Shown here: positions 44,905 to 53,764 of the stretch, one piece after another
How the letters are laid out: every line of letters begins with the position of its first letter
Numbering within the stretch: the stretch's first letter is position 1
Assembly: GCA_964422295.1 (NCBI GenBank)
Contig: CAYRAM010000006.1
Location: 60,835 to 124,834, forward strand
Origin: UBA12191 sp964422295
GTDB taxonomy: Bacteria; Planctomycetota; UBA8108; UBA1146
Reading direction: 5' to 3'
Length of the DNA stretch: 64,000 nt
Notes under the pieces: generated by a model
What the model was told of the DNA's origin: nothing
Database searches by the model: none
The model's input: the letters and a program-made list of their open reading frames with translations, nothing else
Program-made: the position numbers and the translations under genes

Positions 44905-46209
44905 CTAAGATCCGTTCCGGCTCGATTCCTGAACGTGAGCCCTAATGCGTTTGATTTTTCGTTCGTCCGCACGAATTACCTTGAATACAACCTCTGTCGT
45001 CGAAAATTCTTCACCCTCCCTGGGGACATGCCCGAGTTCAGAGAAAATAAAACCGGCAACTGTTTCGTAGTCGTCACTTTCGGGAATACTTGCAGAGAGC
45101 GCACGATTGATATCGAGGATGCTCGCTCGTCCATCCACGTCAAATGTCCGCTCATCGATCTTGCGGATGCGGTCACGGCCTGCTGCGTCAAACTCGTCCT
45201 CAATTTCTCCAACGATCTCTTCGAGGATATCTTCGATGGTCACCAATCCTGAAGTACCGCCATATTCATCCAAAACGACTGCGATATGAAACCTCTCTGC
45301 ACGGAATTCGGCGAGGAGCTCGCGGAGGTTTTTCGTTTCGGGAACAAAATGGGTTTTCCGAACCACCTTTTCGATGTGAAGGTTTTTCATACCGTCGTCG
45401 GCAGCATGACGAAGAAGATCTTTGACGTACAAAACACCGATGATTTCGTCCACTTCTTTGCGAAAGACCGGAATTCTGGAGTGGCCGCATGCCACCGCTT
45501 TGGGGATCACTTCCTCCACCGTCTCCGACGCCTCGAAGCAGACCATGTCAGTTCTCGGGGTCATTACCTCGACCACATCGGCATCGCGGAATTGAAGAAC
45601 CGACTCGATCATCGTCTTCTCACCCTGCTCGATCAGGCCCTCCCGTTCACCCATTTCTACCGCAGCCATGATGCCAGCTTCAGCGATATCCTGATCGGTT
45701 CTGTCCGCATTCCCACCCAAGGTTTTCAGGGACAATCTTCTCAAACCCCTGAAAGAAACGGTGAGGGGAGAAAATATCTTTTCAATGGCTGAGAGTACTG
45801 GAACCAACTTGACCGTGATGGTTGACCCGATCCACATCGAGATCGCTTCCGGAAGCAATTCCAGAGCCAGCAAGCCAAAAACCAGAATCTCCAGTACCCA
45901 GAACGCACCCCACCACTGCTCGATTCCTCCACTGATCAACAATTGAGAATACCAAGAAATTCCATCTTTTCGCAGCCCAAACAAAATGGCAGCCCAGGCG
46001 CACTGGGTCAGGAATTGCATGATCCAAAGCATCAGATCGATGCGATGGATCTTCTCTGATTCATCTTCCTCGCCCGCTTTCTCAAAAAATCCATGGTAGT
46101 CACCGGTGGAAGTCGTTCTGTAGCAGCGTCGAATCAGCGCAAAGAGAAAGGCCAGGAACAGAGCGATCCCATTCAGGAGTTGAAGGGATTCGGTAGAAAA
46201 GCTGATCAC
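44905..46209 (-). CDS. CorC/HlyC-family CBS-pair membrane protein
   Basis: 434 aa. N-terminal hydrophobic helices (about 8-27, 60-80, 100-120), a reduced DUF21-like region, then two CBS domains (about 210-330; EVMTPRTDMVCF and GTSGLVTIEDILEEIVGEIEDE) and a C-terminal transporter-associated CorC_HlyC domain (about 345-430). Family members are implicated in magnesium/cobalt efflux. The GTG start overlaps the stop of a 33-codon upstream gene by GTGA and has SD GGGGGGA. Confidence 0.9.
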   Translation of the reverse strand: MISFSTESLQLLNGIALFLAFLFALIRRCYRTTSTGDYHGFFEKAGEEDESEKIHRIDLMLWIMQFLTQCAWAAILFGLRKDGISWYSQLLISGGIEQWWGAFWVLEILVFGLLALELLPEAISMWIGSTITVKLVPVLSAIEKIFSPLTVSFRGLRRLSLKTLGGNADRTDQDIAEAGIMAAVEMGEREGLIEQGEKTMIESVLQFRDADVVEVMTPRTDMVCFEASETVEEVIPKAVACGHSRIPVFRKEVDEIIGVLYVKDLLRHAADDGMKNLHIEKVVRKTHFVPETKNLRELLAEFRAERFHIAVVLDEYGGTSGLVTIEDILEEIVGEIEDEFDAAGRDRIRKIDERTFDVDGRASILDINRALSASIPESDDYETVAGFIFSELGHVPREGEEFSTTEVVFKVIRADERKIKRIRAHVQESSRNGS

Positions 46210-46307
46210 TTCAATTTCCCCCCGTCGTACGGGGGCCAGCAGAATCGCTCAATAGGTTCGGGCCCTTCTTCGTCAGCGGGATACGATCCTTCCGCATCCT
46301 CAGGCAT
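46206..46307 (-). CDS. 33-residue hypothetical small protein
   Basis: Not recognised. ATG at 46307 with a strong SD (GGAGG, 7 bases before) and a stop that overlaps the CorC-like GTG start by 4 bases (GTGA), exactly the coupling used throughout this region. It is acidic in its first half (MPEDAEG...) and ends with an aromatic, Gly-rich tail (RFCWPPYDGGKLK). The spacing to the upstream gene is 16 bases. It may be a true small protein or a leader whose translation feeds ribosomes into the CorC-like gene. A longer open frame in another phase across this stretch has no such signals. Confidence 0.5.
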   Translation of the reverse strand: MPEDAEGSYPADEEGPEPIERFCWPPYDGGKLK

Positions 46308-46323
46308 GTATCATCCTCCAAAA

Positions 46324-47547
46324 TCATCGGTCGTAGAGTGGCAGGTATCCCAGGGGAAGCTCCAGAATCAGCAGTGCCATTGCTGTGGCATACTCTTCGC
46401 CATATCTGCTTTCCCAAGAACCCGTTTCTTTCTGTAAATCCACCAATTGAATCCACACTGAGCGACTCCAACGATCCCACAGTTCGCCGCGGGATTGCTG
46501 CAAAATCTGCCCCACATAAAAGTTGCCGTAATAGGGGAAATTTCCCGCAACCTTGAATGCTCCCTTTCGGGATCTTGCTCCCTTTTCGATCAACTTGCGG
46601 ATGTACTCCATCCCCCTTTTTCTCTCCTTGAGAGAGTACTCCCCTGCCGCATCCATCGTCGAAATCGAAGCAGCCGTAATCTCGTAAGAGGTCCGGTCCA
46701 CAGACCGGGTCAGTGAGTAACGAAATGAGCCGTCTTCGGTTGCACATTTTCGCAAGTACTCCATTGCCCGATCGATGGTGTCCTTCGGTACATGGACTCC
46801 AGACTCCTTTGCCGATCGCAATGCCTGCAGACAGCAAACGGTCAAAGAAGCTTCATCCAAGGGGTCATCAGGATCGTATCCCCAACCCCCTTTGGATGTT
46901 TGACATGACAGAATCAGATCGACACCTGCGCGAATCGATTTACGCAATTGCTCTTCCCGTTGCGGTGTCGGCACCTGACCGATGACCTGACTCAAGAACA
47001 AGATCGCATAGGAGTGTCCGTGCATGCGCGAGCGGGTCTCACCCCGATCCTCGATGTATCCGCGCTCATTGGAACGGAGGGGAGACGTGAGGTAATCCAC
47101 CGCTTTCTCCAGTGCCTGCCCATCCGGCCCTGAACCGTATTCGACCCCTGCTCCGATGAGAGCCAATCCCGATAAGGCGGTCACCGCAACCGGATAAGAG
47201 GAAGAGAATGCACCGACACCATTTTGCTGCTGAACCAGGTAGTGAATGCCGCGCCGAATGCTGCGCTCGCTGCGAGAGTCGTGGAGATCCTTGGAAAGGC
47301 CATGCAACTTGCCGCTCGGGGTCGAAGTTGTGCCATCAGGAGGATCCTGGAGACTTTCGACAGCGAGAAGGGTCGATCCAAATGTAAATAGAGACAGCAA
47401 TATTGCCGCCATGAGAGTTTTGGATTCCCAACCTGAGCTGCCACGGCAAATGGAATTGGACCCTTGAAGTTTCCTCGGCAACCCCGTGGGTTCGAGGGGG
47501 TCCTCTTCTTCTATCAGCGGGTATTCCTGACGAGAGTCTTCATTCAA
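46324..47547 (-). CDS. Prenyltransferase/squalene-cyclase-type toroid repeat protein (A)
   Basis: 407 aa. Acidic N-terminus, one hydrophobic segment (about 46-63, signal or anchor), then six-hairpin alpha/alpha-toroid repeats like those of terpenoid cyclases (GIHYLVQQQNGVGAFSS, SCQTSKGGWGYDPDDP). The terpene-cyclase catalytic DXDD motif is absent, so a binding or structural role is more likely. The C-terminus (GEEYATAMALLILELPLGYLP) closely matches the second toroid protein at 53761. Start TTG at 47547, three bases after the preceding stop; the ATG at 47412 is the alternative and would make a plain signal peptide. Confidence 0.82.
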   Translation of the reverse strand: MNEDSRQEYPLIEEEDPLEPTGLPRKLQGSNSICRGSSGWESKTLMAAILLSLFTFGSTLLAVESLQDPPDGTTSTPSGKLHGLSKDLHDSRSERSIRRGIHYLVQQQNGVGAFSSSYPVAVTALSGLALIGAGVEYGSGPDGQALEKAVDYLTSPLRSNERGYIEDRGETRSRMHGHSYAILFLSQVIGQVPTPQREEQLRKSIRAGVDLILSCQTSKGGWGYDPDDPLDEASLTVCCLQALRSAKESGVHVPKDTIDRAMEYLRKCATEDGSFRYSLTRSVDRTSYEITAASISTMDAAGEYSLKERKRGMEYIRKLIEKGARSRKGAFKVAGNFPYYGNFYVGQILQQSRGELWDRWSRSVWIQLVDLQKETGSWESRYGEEYATAMALLILELPLGYLPLYDR

Positions 47548-47549
47548 GG

Positions 47550-47930
47550 TCAGTTCGACTCCGGTAACTTTCGGAAGTAATCTTCCAACAGGATGCGGTA
47601 CTTCTCGGGCAGCTTTCTGCGTCCGTTGTCATACATCCTTTGGATAACGGTCTTCGGCAACCGGCCCCAACGACCACTGCCTTTTCGATCCCTGAGTTGG
47701 CCTTCCTGATCCGGAGGGAGATCCCCTTCGGTAGTTTTGTTATTGGCCACGGCTTCGTCACCTTTTTCAGGCTTATCCAACTTTGCGCCCGGCTTTTCTT
47801 CTTTACCGGTTTCCTGCTGACCCCTGTCCTGCTTTTGCGACAGTGTACGCTGCTGTCCTGACTGGCGCTGATTCTTGCTTTCTTCTGACGAAGCACTTTG
47901 AGAGCTCCCCGACGAGGAGCTGCCACCACT
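47550..47930 (-). pseudogene. C-terminal half of an interrupted exported protein (same frame, after TGA)
   Basis: 126 codons that continue in the same reading frame after the TGA at 47931-47933. The frame opens in a Gly/Ser linker on both sides of the stop (LSGG, then SGGSSSSGSSS), passes a Gln/Lys-rich stretch, and ends in a conserved-looking motif GRWGRLPKTVIQRMYDNG ... LLEDYFRKLPES that I know as the usual C-terminus of such proteins in planctomycete VWA loci. No ATG or GTG follows the TGA in this frame; the only start is a weak TTG at 47780 without SD. I therefore read it as one 297-residue protein broken by a stop, or made by readthrough. A sequencing error is also possible. Confidence 0.6.
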
Positions 47931-48443
47931 TCATCCACCGCTCAGTCTCTGGACTTCATTGATCAACTCATCGATCCTTGAAAGGGTCTGCTGCTGCATC
48001 GACTGATTCGCTTCCCCGGTATTGTCCTGGTCGAGAAGACGTTCAATCTCTTTCATATTCTTGGAAATCTCACCGACCAGTTGATCCACCTTTGCAAAGG
48101 GATTGGCAGAATCGAGGACGTCGAGAGGATCGAAATCGGGGACCTGTTCATCGATCAATTTTTCGAGATCGGTGCGGACATCCCGGGCTTCTTCCTTTAC
48201 GCCTGAATCACCGGCGCCGGAACTCTTTGACTCAGGAATCTCTTCCTTATCCTTCGCCCCGGTTTCTTCATTGGAGTCAGGCTTGGTTTCAGGTCTCAGG
48301 CCTTCCAGCTCAAGATCTTCGACTCCCTTGGAATCTTGGGAAAGAAGTGGAGATGGAGCGACAATTACAACAATTGCAAACGAGAGTAGGATCCCGAGAA
48401 CCATCGGGAGAGACACTCGAGTCTGGGTCAGAATTACCTTCAC
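47931..48443 (-). CDS. N-terminal part of interrupted exported protein
   Basis: 170 aa. Signal peptide (about 10-35, ending LLSQ), acidic linker, then a helical domain (about 100-165; LEKLIDEQVPDFDPLDVLD and MKEIERLLDQDNTGEA). GTG start with AGGA just upstream. Stops at TGA inside a Gly/Ser linker, with the same frame open beyond it. Belongs to the VWA/MoxR locus: 90 bases after the large coiled-coil gene. Its helical part resembles the neighbouring coiled-coil protein in style. Function unknown. Confidence 0.7.
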   Translation of the reverse strand: MKVILTQTRVSLPMVLGILLSFAIVVIVAPSPLLSQDSKGVEDLELEGLRPETKPDSNEETGAKDKEEIPESKSSGAGDSGVKEEARDVRTDLEKLIDEQVPDFDPLDVLDSANPFAKVDQLVGEISKNMKEIERLLDQDNTGEANQSMQQQTLSRIDELINEVQRLSGG

Positions 48444-48533
48444 CTTGTCCTGCCTTTCGCAATTTTCCGGGCACAGGCCCTGTCAACAGAGACTCTTACT
48501 TCATTATACACTGGAGGACCCGAAAATGTACCT

Positions 48534-51500
48534 TCAACCACCCTCCTCAGGAGAGGTCTCAGGGGAGGATTTACCGCCTTCTGCTTCATCTGGCCCAGTT
48601 TCCTGCACTTCGGGGCGAGCCATCTGAGACTGGAGATCTTCAGCGATTTTCGCAGTCAATTCGATGATGCTGCCCTGTCTATGGACCAGTCTCTCAAGGA
48701 GACGCTGCTCCAGCGGATTGAGTTCCTCACCATCGCTCCTGCGGGCATCCAGTCGCTGGGTACGCTGAAGAACTTCCTGCTGCATCCGCTTCAGTGCTAA
48801 GAGCTCTGCGGCGGTGGGGACCAAACGTGGAGTTGGTGGCTGTTGCTGCTGTTGCTGGGGTTGTGGTGGTTGCTGTTGTTGATTTCGACGCCGCAATTCT
48901 TCTTCGAGAGAATCCCGCAGTCTCTGAATCGCCTCGAGAACCTCACCGAGCAACAGCTGCGTCTCTGCGCCCGGATCACTTCCAGGATTCAATCCCTCCC
49001 GGGCTTCCGCCAAGTCAGAGAGCATATCCTTCATGATGTACGAGAATACCCTGACCTGCTCCCTCTCAAGTGCTTCGAGAACCTCCTTGCCAGAGTCTTC
49101 ACTCTCACCCAATCGGCCCGCCATCCTTCTCATTCGAGCTCGTTGCGATCGACCGGGGCGACCCCCATCGAGGGCTTTGTCCAGATCGCGAGTTTCGGAG
49201 AGCACCTCCTCGACGGAAGTGGCCATCTCTCCGAGAGTCCCGATCAGGTCGATCAGTTGTTGCTCCATTTTCAGGTTGGCTAATTCCTGCTGCTGTTCTT
49301 CCAACTGCTGGCGTTCCTGCTCCAATTGCTCCAGTGCTTCTTCCTGTTGCTCTCGCGCACTCTGGGCATCCGATCTCTCGAGACTTTCGGAGGCCTGGTC
49401 CATGCTATCAGCGGCTCCCTGCAGAGATTGGGCTGCATCCGGATCGTCGGTCATCTCTTCGGCCCGTCGGCGTGTCAGGCGCTCCAGTTCATCCTGCTCG
49501 GGTGCGAGTTCCGGAGTCTGTTGCTCCTGCCTTCGCAGTCTCTCCAATGCATCCTCTTCCGATCCGTCGAGGGCCTCATCCGCTCTTTGCAGAGCCTCCG
49601 CCGCCGCCCTTTGCTCCGCACTGGCTCGCTGCCCCTGATTCATCCTGTTTGAAGCTTCCTCCATTGCAGAGCGCGCCGATCGCAGTGCCTTGCGCGCCTC
49701 ACCGACCTTGTGTCGGAGGGAATCATCTTCTTCCGGAGAAAGTGAATCCGGGGAGTTCAGTTTCTTTTCGAGACGATCCAATTGGTTTTCCAGGTCGCGG
49801 GTCTTTTCGGCGAGAAGATCCTGTTGATTGGATGGCTTTTCCCCTTGGGCCTTGTCGGCCAATTGATCCAGTTGATCTGCGGCACGCTGTGCATCCAGTC
49901 CCGCCTGCCGCAGACTCTCCATCTTGTTTCGCTGTTCCTGTTGGCCTTGCTGACCCTGTTGGCCTTGTTCGCCTTGTTCGCCTTGTTGGCCCTGTTGGCC
50001 TTGTTCTCCTTGTTGGCCTTGTTCGCCTTGTTGGCCTTGCTGACCTTGTTGACCTTGTTGGCCCTGTTGGCCTTGTTGACCCTGTTGGCCTTGTTGACCC
50101 TGTTGGCCTTGCTGACCTTGTTGGCCTTGTTGGCCCTGTTGGCCTTGTTCTCCTTGTTGGCCTTGTTCGCCTTGTTGGCCCTGTTGACCTTGTTGGCCTT
50201 GCTGACCTTGTTGGCCCTGTTGGCCTTGTTGACCTTGCTGACCTTGTTGGCCTTGTTGGCCTTGTTGGCCTTGTTGGCCTTGTTCGCCTTGTTCGCCTTG
50301 TTGGCCCTGTTGGCCTTGCTGACCCTGTTGGCCTTGTTGGCCCTGTTGGCCTTGTTGGCCTGCCCGGTTCATCGCTTCGCCCGCTTGGCGCAAATCTTCG
50401 CGGGCACCTTTGCCCAGCGATCTCGCCGCCTCCGAAAGTTGACCCCTGGATCGATCGAGCCAGTCTTGCAATTTTCCGGTCCACTCATCGAGGGAGGATC
50501 GCAAATTCTCGGTGCGTCTCCCCTCCCGATCCTGCGCACGATCGATGGCATCCCGTGCTCTCTGGAGAGCGGCTTGTTGACCCCCCCGAGGAACTGCGGC
50601 GGTCCCATCCTGCTGCATCCTCTGCGCCGATTGTTCCGCTTCGTTGGCAGCCGCTTCGAGTGCTTCCCTCGCCGTTTCAAGGTCAGCGATGATCTCCTCA
50701 GCGCCCCGATCCCCTGCCTCGGCTTCCGTCTGAGCCTCACGTTTCAGGGCAGCGATCCTTTCAGCGACAGAACGGGATTCCCGGGCCTGGTCCCTGGCCT
50801 TGCTCGCCTGGGATGCAGAGGTGAGCTCCCTTCCCGAAGCGATCTCTTCCAATTGCTGCGCGAGATCTTCTTCAAGATCCTCAATCTGTCGTGAAATGGC
50901 AGAAATCCCCTGAATCCGTCGAGCTTCCCGTGTCAGTTGATCTGCCAACTTTTGCACCCCTTGGGATAACTCTGAGGCTTCCGCAGATAATTCCGATGAT
51001 TGGTCCGTTTGCGGATCACTCTCCGACAATTGCTGTTGCTGATCGACCAACTCACCTAATTCATCCCTGAGATTTTGTAAATCTGCAGCATCCTGACGAG
51101 ACTCCTCAGCCCGCCGTGTCTGATCGAGAAGCGATCTCTGCGAATCAGCGAGTTCACTGATGGCCGCGATTCGATCGCTGATCTTTTCCAAGTCTGAATC
51201 GAGAACTTCGGGATCAATATTCCGGGCCTCAAGGATGGCGAGAACCAATTCGAGATTTGATCGAACCTTTCGGATCGTCTTCAAAGCATCGACATAATTG
51301 TCAGTGGTCAATGCCTCCGTCACTGCCCTCATGTCATCCTCGATCAAGTCCTGGATGATCTTTTTTCGGGCAGAGCGAAGTTTTTCAGAATCCTCAGGAA
51401 TCTCCGAATCGAGCCTCCCAGCAAGAGACTCCATCTGAACCTGCAATGATCTCAGGTATTCCCGGGCTTCCTCCTGAAGGCGTGCCAGGCGATCTGACGT

Positions 51501-51572
51501 TTGTCCACTCAGGGCGACAGTTGCAAGAAGTGCCGGCATCAATATAAGAAATCTTTTTATCCACAAAGGCAT
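48534..51572 (-). CDS. Large exported coiled-coil protein with (Gly-Gln-Gln)n tract
   Basis: 1012 aa. Signal peptide (about 8-23, ending ALSGQ); long Glu/Arg/Ala-rich coiled coils (about 25-390); a Gly-x-Gln triplet tract of some 47 units (about 405-545), with x mostly Gln and sometimes Glu; more coiled coil (about 550-840), then a Gln/Pro-rich patch and a helical C-terminus (about 925-985). No enzymatic motif. Starts in a TGATG overlap with the DUF4175-like gene. Likely a periplasmic fibre or scaffold of the VWA/MoxR locus (inference). The triplet pattern is collagen-like in spacing but has no proline, so a collagen triple helix is uncertain. Confidence 0.85.
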   Translation of the reverse strand: MPLWIKRFLILMPALLATVALSGQTSDRLARLQEEAREYLRSLQVQMESLAGRLDSEIPEDSEKLRSARKKIIQDLIEDDMRAVTEALTTDNYVDALKTIRKVRSNLELVLAILEARNIDPEVLDSDLEKISDRIAAISELADSQRSLLDQTRRAEESRQDAADLQNLRDELGELVDQQQQLSESDPQTDQSSELSAEASELSQGVQKLADQLTREARRIQGISAISRQIEDLEEDLAQQLEEIASGRELTSASQASKARDQARESRSVAERIAALKREAQTEAEAGDRGAEEIIADLETAREALEAAANEAEQSAQRMQQDGTAAVPRGGQQAALQRARDAIDRAQDREGRRTENLRSSLDEWTGKLQDWLDRSRGQLSEAARSLGKGAREDLRQAGEAMNRAGQQGQQGQQGQQGQQGQQGQQGEQGEQGQQGQQGQQGQQGQQGQQGQQGQQGQQGQQGQQGQQGEQGQQGEQGQQGQQGQQGQQGQQGQQGQQGQQGQQGQQGQQGQQGQQGEQGQQGEQGQQGQQGEQGEQGQQGQQGQQEQRNKMESLRQAGLDAQRAADQLDQLADKAQGEKPSNQQDLLAEKTRDLENQLDRLEKKLNSPDSLSPEEDDSLRHKVGEARKALRSARSAMEEASNRMNQGQRASAEQRAAAEALQRADEALDGSEEDALERLRRQEQQTPELAPEQDELERLTRRRAEEMTDDPDAAQSLQGAADSMDQASESLERSDAQSAREQQEEALEQLEQERQQLEEQQQELANLKMEQQLIDLIGTLGEMATSVEEVLSETRDLDKALDGGRPGRSQRARMRRMAGRLGESEDSGKEVLEALEREQVRVFSYIMKDMLSDLAEAREGLNPGSDPGAETQLLLGEVLEAIQRLRDSLEEELRRRNQQQQPPQPQQQQQQPPTPRLVPTAAELLALKRMQQEVLQRTQRLDARRSDGEELNPLEQRLLERLVHRQGSIIELTAKIAEDLQSQMARPEVQETGPDEAEGGKSSPETSPEEGG
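49939..50361 (-). repeat. 9-base tandem repeat encoding Gly-Gln/Glu-Gln triplets
   Basis: About 47 copies of GGCCARCAR-type 9-mers on the minus strand, with GAA or GAG replacing the first Gln codon at a few places. A GEQ-GQQ-GEQ marker recurs 144 bases apart (50001 and 50145), implying a higher-order duplication of 16 triplets. All three frames of both strands stay open here, which explains several long spurious reading frames. Confidence 0.93.
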
Positions 51573-53764
51573 CAGTTGCCTCCCTCTGATTCAGCTTCTC
51601 CCCCGAGAATCTGCCGAACCCGATCCTCAACCCGCTCTTCGAGATCCTTTTCGGTGCGTATCAACTCTTCAATTTTGCGAATCATCGTCCGCATGTCTCC
51701 CCATTCCTGGAGATCTGAAACGACCGCTCCCAATTGGCTCTCGACTTGACGAACTTCAAAAATAGCCTCTTCAACGTCATCCGGACTCACTTCTCCTTGG
51801 GCTGTCTCGCGGGCCAACTTGTCGAGCCTCTCACGGACAGGTGCCATCGAATCCTGGGATATCCTGTCGAGTTCTTCTCCCAATGATTGAATCCAGTCGA
51901 GCTCGTCAGCATCGCTCATGCGATTCCTCAAAAGCCGATTGGAAATCGTTTCAAGTCGCTCTGCGGCATCCTCTACGCGGGTCGAGACTCTATCTTGGCC
52001 GGTTCTGGCTTGCCTTGCGATGGGCGCCTGATCGCTGGAGTCCTTTCCCATCGTCAGTGCTTCAGAAAGGTCCTCCAGTTCTCTTCGAACATCCCTCTGC
52101 ACCGTCAGGGTTTCCTCAAGCCTCTCACGCAGCAGAGTCAATTCATCCTGGGTCACCCGCTCAAGCTCTTCCTGACTGAGAATGCTGAGGATCCATGCAC
52201 GACTGACTCCGATTTGTCCCACTGCGTCTTGCGCCTCTGCCCGATACTTCCATCTTTGCCCCGGCTTCAGGTCCCAGGAGTCGAGATCGATGGAAAGGGT
52301 CTCCGAACTGTTTTTGGGATTCTCCGCATCCACCACCAAATTTTCGAGGGGCATCGTCCGCGAATTTCCTGGGTCCTCTTCCTCAAGTTCTGGCTCAAAG
52401 ACCAAGGACCCGGACTGAACAGAATAGTCATCCCTCAACAATACCGAGATCTGAAGGATGGCCCGGGGGGTCACCTCGATATTCTGGCCCGGCACTTCAA
52501 TCAAAACCTCCGGGGCGCGATCAGGGATCACTGCAATCCGCCAAGTGATGGGGTTTTCATTGATAAACCCATCCAGGCTGGAAAGCTCAAACCACCAGCG
52601 GGAATCGACCTCAGCAGGAAACGTACCCTCAAGAATGTTGCCATCGGTGATCGACAGCGGCTCACTGATCCGTTCTTCTCCATCGCCGCTGGGACGCGAT
52701 TCAAACCGGGTCGCCGATGCGATCGGCAAGCTCACCCTGGCCCGATATCGCACCATCGTACCGACTGGTGCCTTGACATGACCGCTGCGCACAGCAGGGT
52801 TTTCGAGGTCAGAAAACAGCCCCGTGTACTCCGGATACTCGTAGAAGAGTTCGATCTCCTCAACCCGCGGCCGGGATCGAACCTGGATCTCGTACCACGA
52901 ACTTGAATAGTCGCCACAATGGGCCCTGAACTGTAAATCGCGCTGCAAATTTTGGAAAACGTGACGAAATCCATCTTCGCCTTTGCGGTCAAGGCCGATC
53001 TCTTCCTGGATAGAGCCCCGGTCATCGGTAGCCGGAAAAAAGACTTCCAGGTATCCGCGAGCACCGCCTCCCCTGTCCTTGCGAATGTCGACCACCAGGG
53101 ACGTTCCTTTTGCGAGAGTCAGTTGATTCTTCTCAGGTTGGAGAATCACGAGGTCGTAACTTCGGGGCCAGGGAGTATCTTGAATAAAGATGTTTCTGGC
53201 GATGAAGTTCCTGACGAGATCAGGCCTCAATTCCACCGCAAGTACCGCTGGGATCAGTAGCAGGAGCCAAAAGAAAAAGGTTCTGCGAGCTCGCTGCCAC
53301 GTCAAAAATTGACCCGGCTTCAGCTTTTCGACCCTGCTCTCCGCCAGTTCAACCGTCTGCCGGATCAGATCCGGATTGTAATAGTGTCGTCTGGGGTTGT
53401 TTGGATCGGTCAACTGAATCGCTGTAATCAGTGAGTCTTCCAGTTCCTTGCTGGAATGTTCTACCATCGCTGCCAACTCGGACTCTCTTGCCGGTATTCG
53501 GACAGCCATGAAGATCGCTCTGAAAGCGACCAACAAGACGGTCACCCAAAAGAGCCCCTGGACTACTCGCAGAGCCTGCGGGAGCACTGCGATCCAGTCG
53601 AGCAAGAATGCCAACCAAACCGCAGCAAAAGTAAGGCAAAGCCAACGGAAAACACCGGTCACCACTCGCATCGAGCGGCGCCTCGCACGGAGTTGGCGAA
53701 TGCGCTTGAGAGCCAGCTTAGGTCGTTCGATCAGTGGGGTATCGTGAGAGTCTGACACGATCAC
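51572..53764 (-). CDS. DUF4175-like membrane protein
   Basis: 730 aa. Two N-terminal transmembrane helices (about 38-58, 65-85), a third at about 165-183, then a large extracytoplasmic beta-rich region (about 195-480, tandem Ig-like segments with WYEIQVRSRPRVEEI and RWWFELSSLDGFINEN) and a C-terminal coiled coil (about 525-725). Layout and sequence style match proteins annotated DUF4175 in planctomycetes and proteobacteria. GTG start overlapping the toroid gene stop (GTGA). With the downstream coiled-coil protein it probably forms a membrane-tethered complex (inference). Confidence 0.82.
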   Translation of the reverse strand: MIVSDSHDTPLIERPKLALKRIRQLRARRRSMRVVTGVFRWLCLTFAAVWLAFLLDWIAVLPQALRVVQGLFWVTVLLVAFRAIFMAVRIPARESELAAMVEHSSKELEDSLITAIQLTDPNNPRRHYYNPDLIRQTVELAESRVEKLKPGQFLTWQRARRTFFFWLLLLIPAVLAVELRPDLVRNFIARNIFIQDTPWPRSYDLVILQPEKNQLTLAKGTSLVVDIRKDRGGGARGYLEVFFPATDDRGSIQEEIGLDRKGEDGFRHVFQNLQRDLQFRAHCGDYSSSWYEIQVRSRPRVEEIELFYEYPEYTGLFSDLENPAVRSGHVKAPVGTMVRYRARVSLPIASATRFESRPSGDGEERISEPLSITDGNILEGTFPAEVDSRWWFELSSLDGFINENPITWRIAVIPDRAPEVLIEVPGQNIEVTPRAILQISVLLRDDYSVQSGSLVFEPELEEEDPGNSRTMPLENLVVDAENPKNSSETLSIDLDSWDLKPGQRWKYRAEAQDAVGQIGVSRAWILSILSQEELERVTQDELTLLRERLEETLTVQRDVRRELEDLSEALTMGKDSSDQAPIARQARTGQDRVSTRVEDAAERLETISNRLLRNRMSDADELDWIQSLGEELDRISQDSMAPVRERLDKLARETAQGEVSPDDVEEAIFEVRQVESQLGAVVSDLQEWGDMRTMIRKIEELIRTEKDLEERVEDRVRQILGGEAESEGGN

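Noticed and set aside
46211..46837. 208-codon minus-strand frame over the end of toroid protein A
   Set aside because: Out-of-phase shadow of a well-supported gene; no SD. The 33-codon frame in another phase has much better signals.
47540..47938. 132-codon minus-strand frame beginning with GTG just after the TGA of the split gene
   Set aside because: It is in a different phase; its Ser/Arg/Lys-rich product resembles no family, whereas the other phase carries a recognisable C-terminal motif and continues the upstream protein.
49070..50894. Long open frames on the plus strand (540 and 370 codons) and a 253-codon Arg/Pro/Thr-rich frame on the minus strand
   Set aside because: They exist because the 9-base repeat leaves every frame open. 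They are antisense to, or out of phase with, the coiled-coil gene and have no SD or family features.
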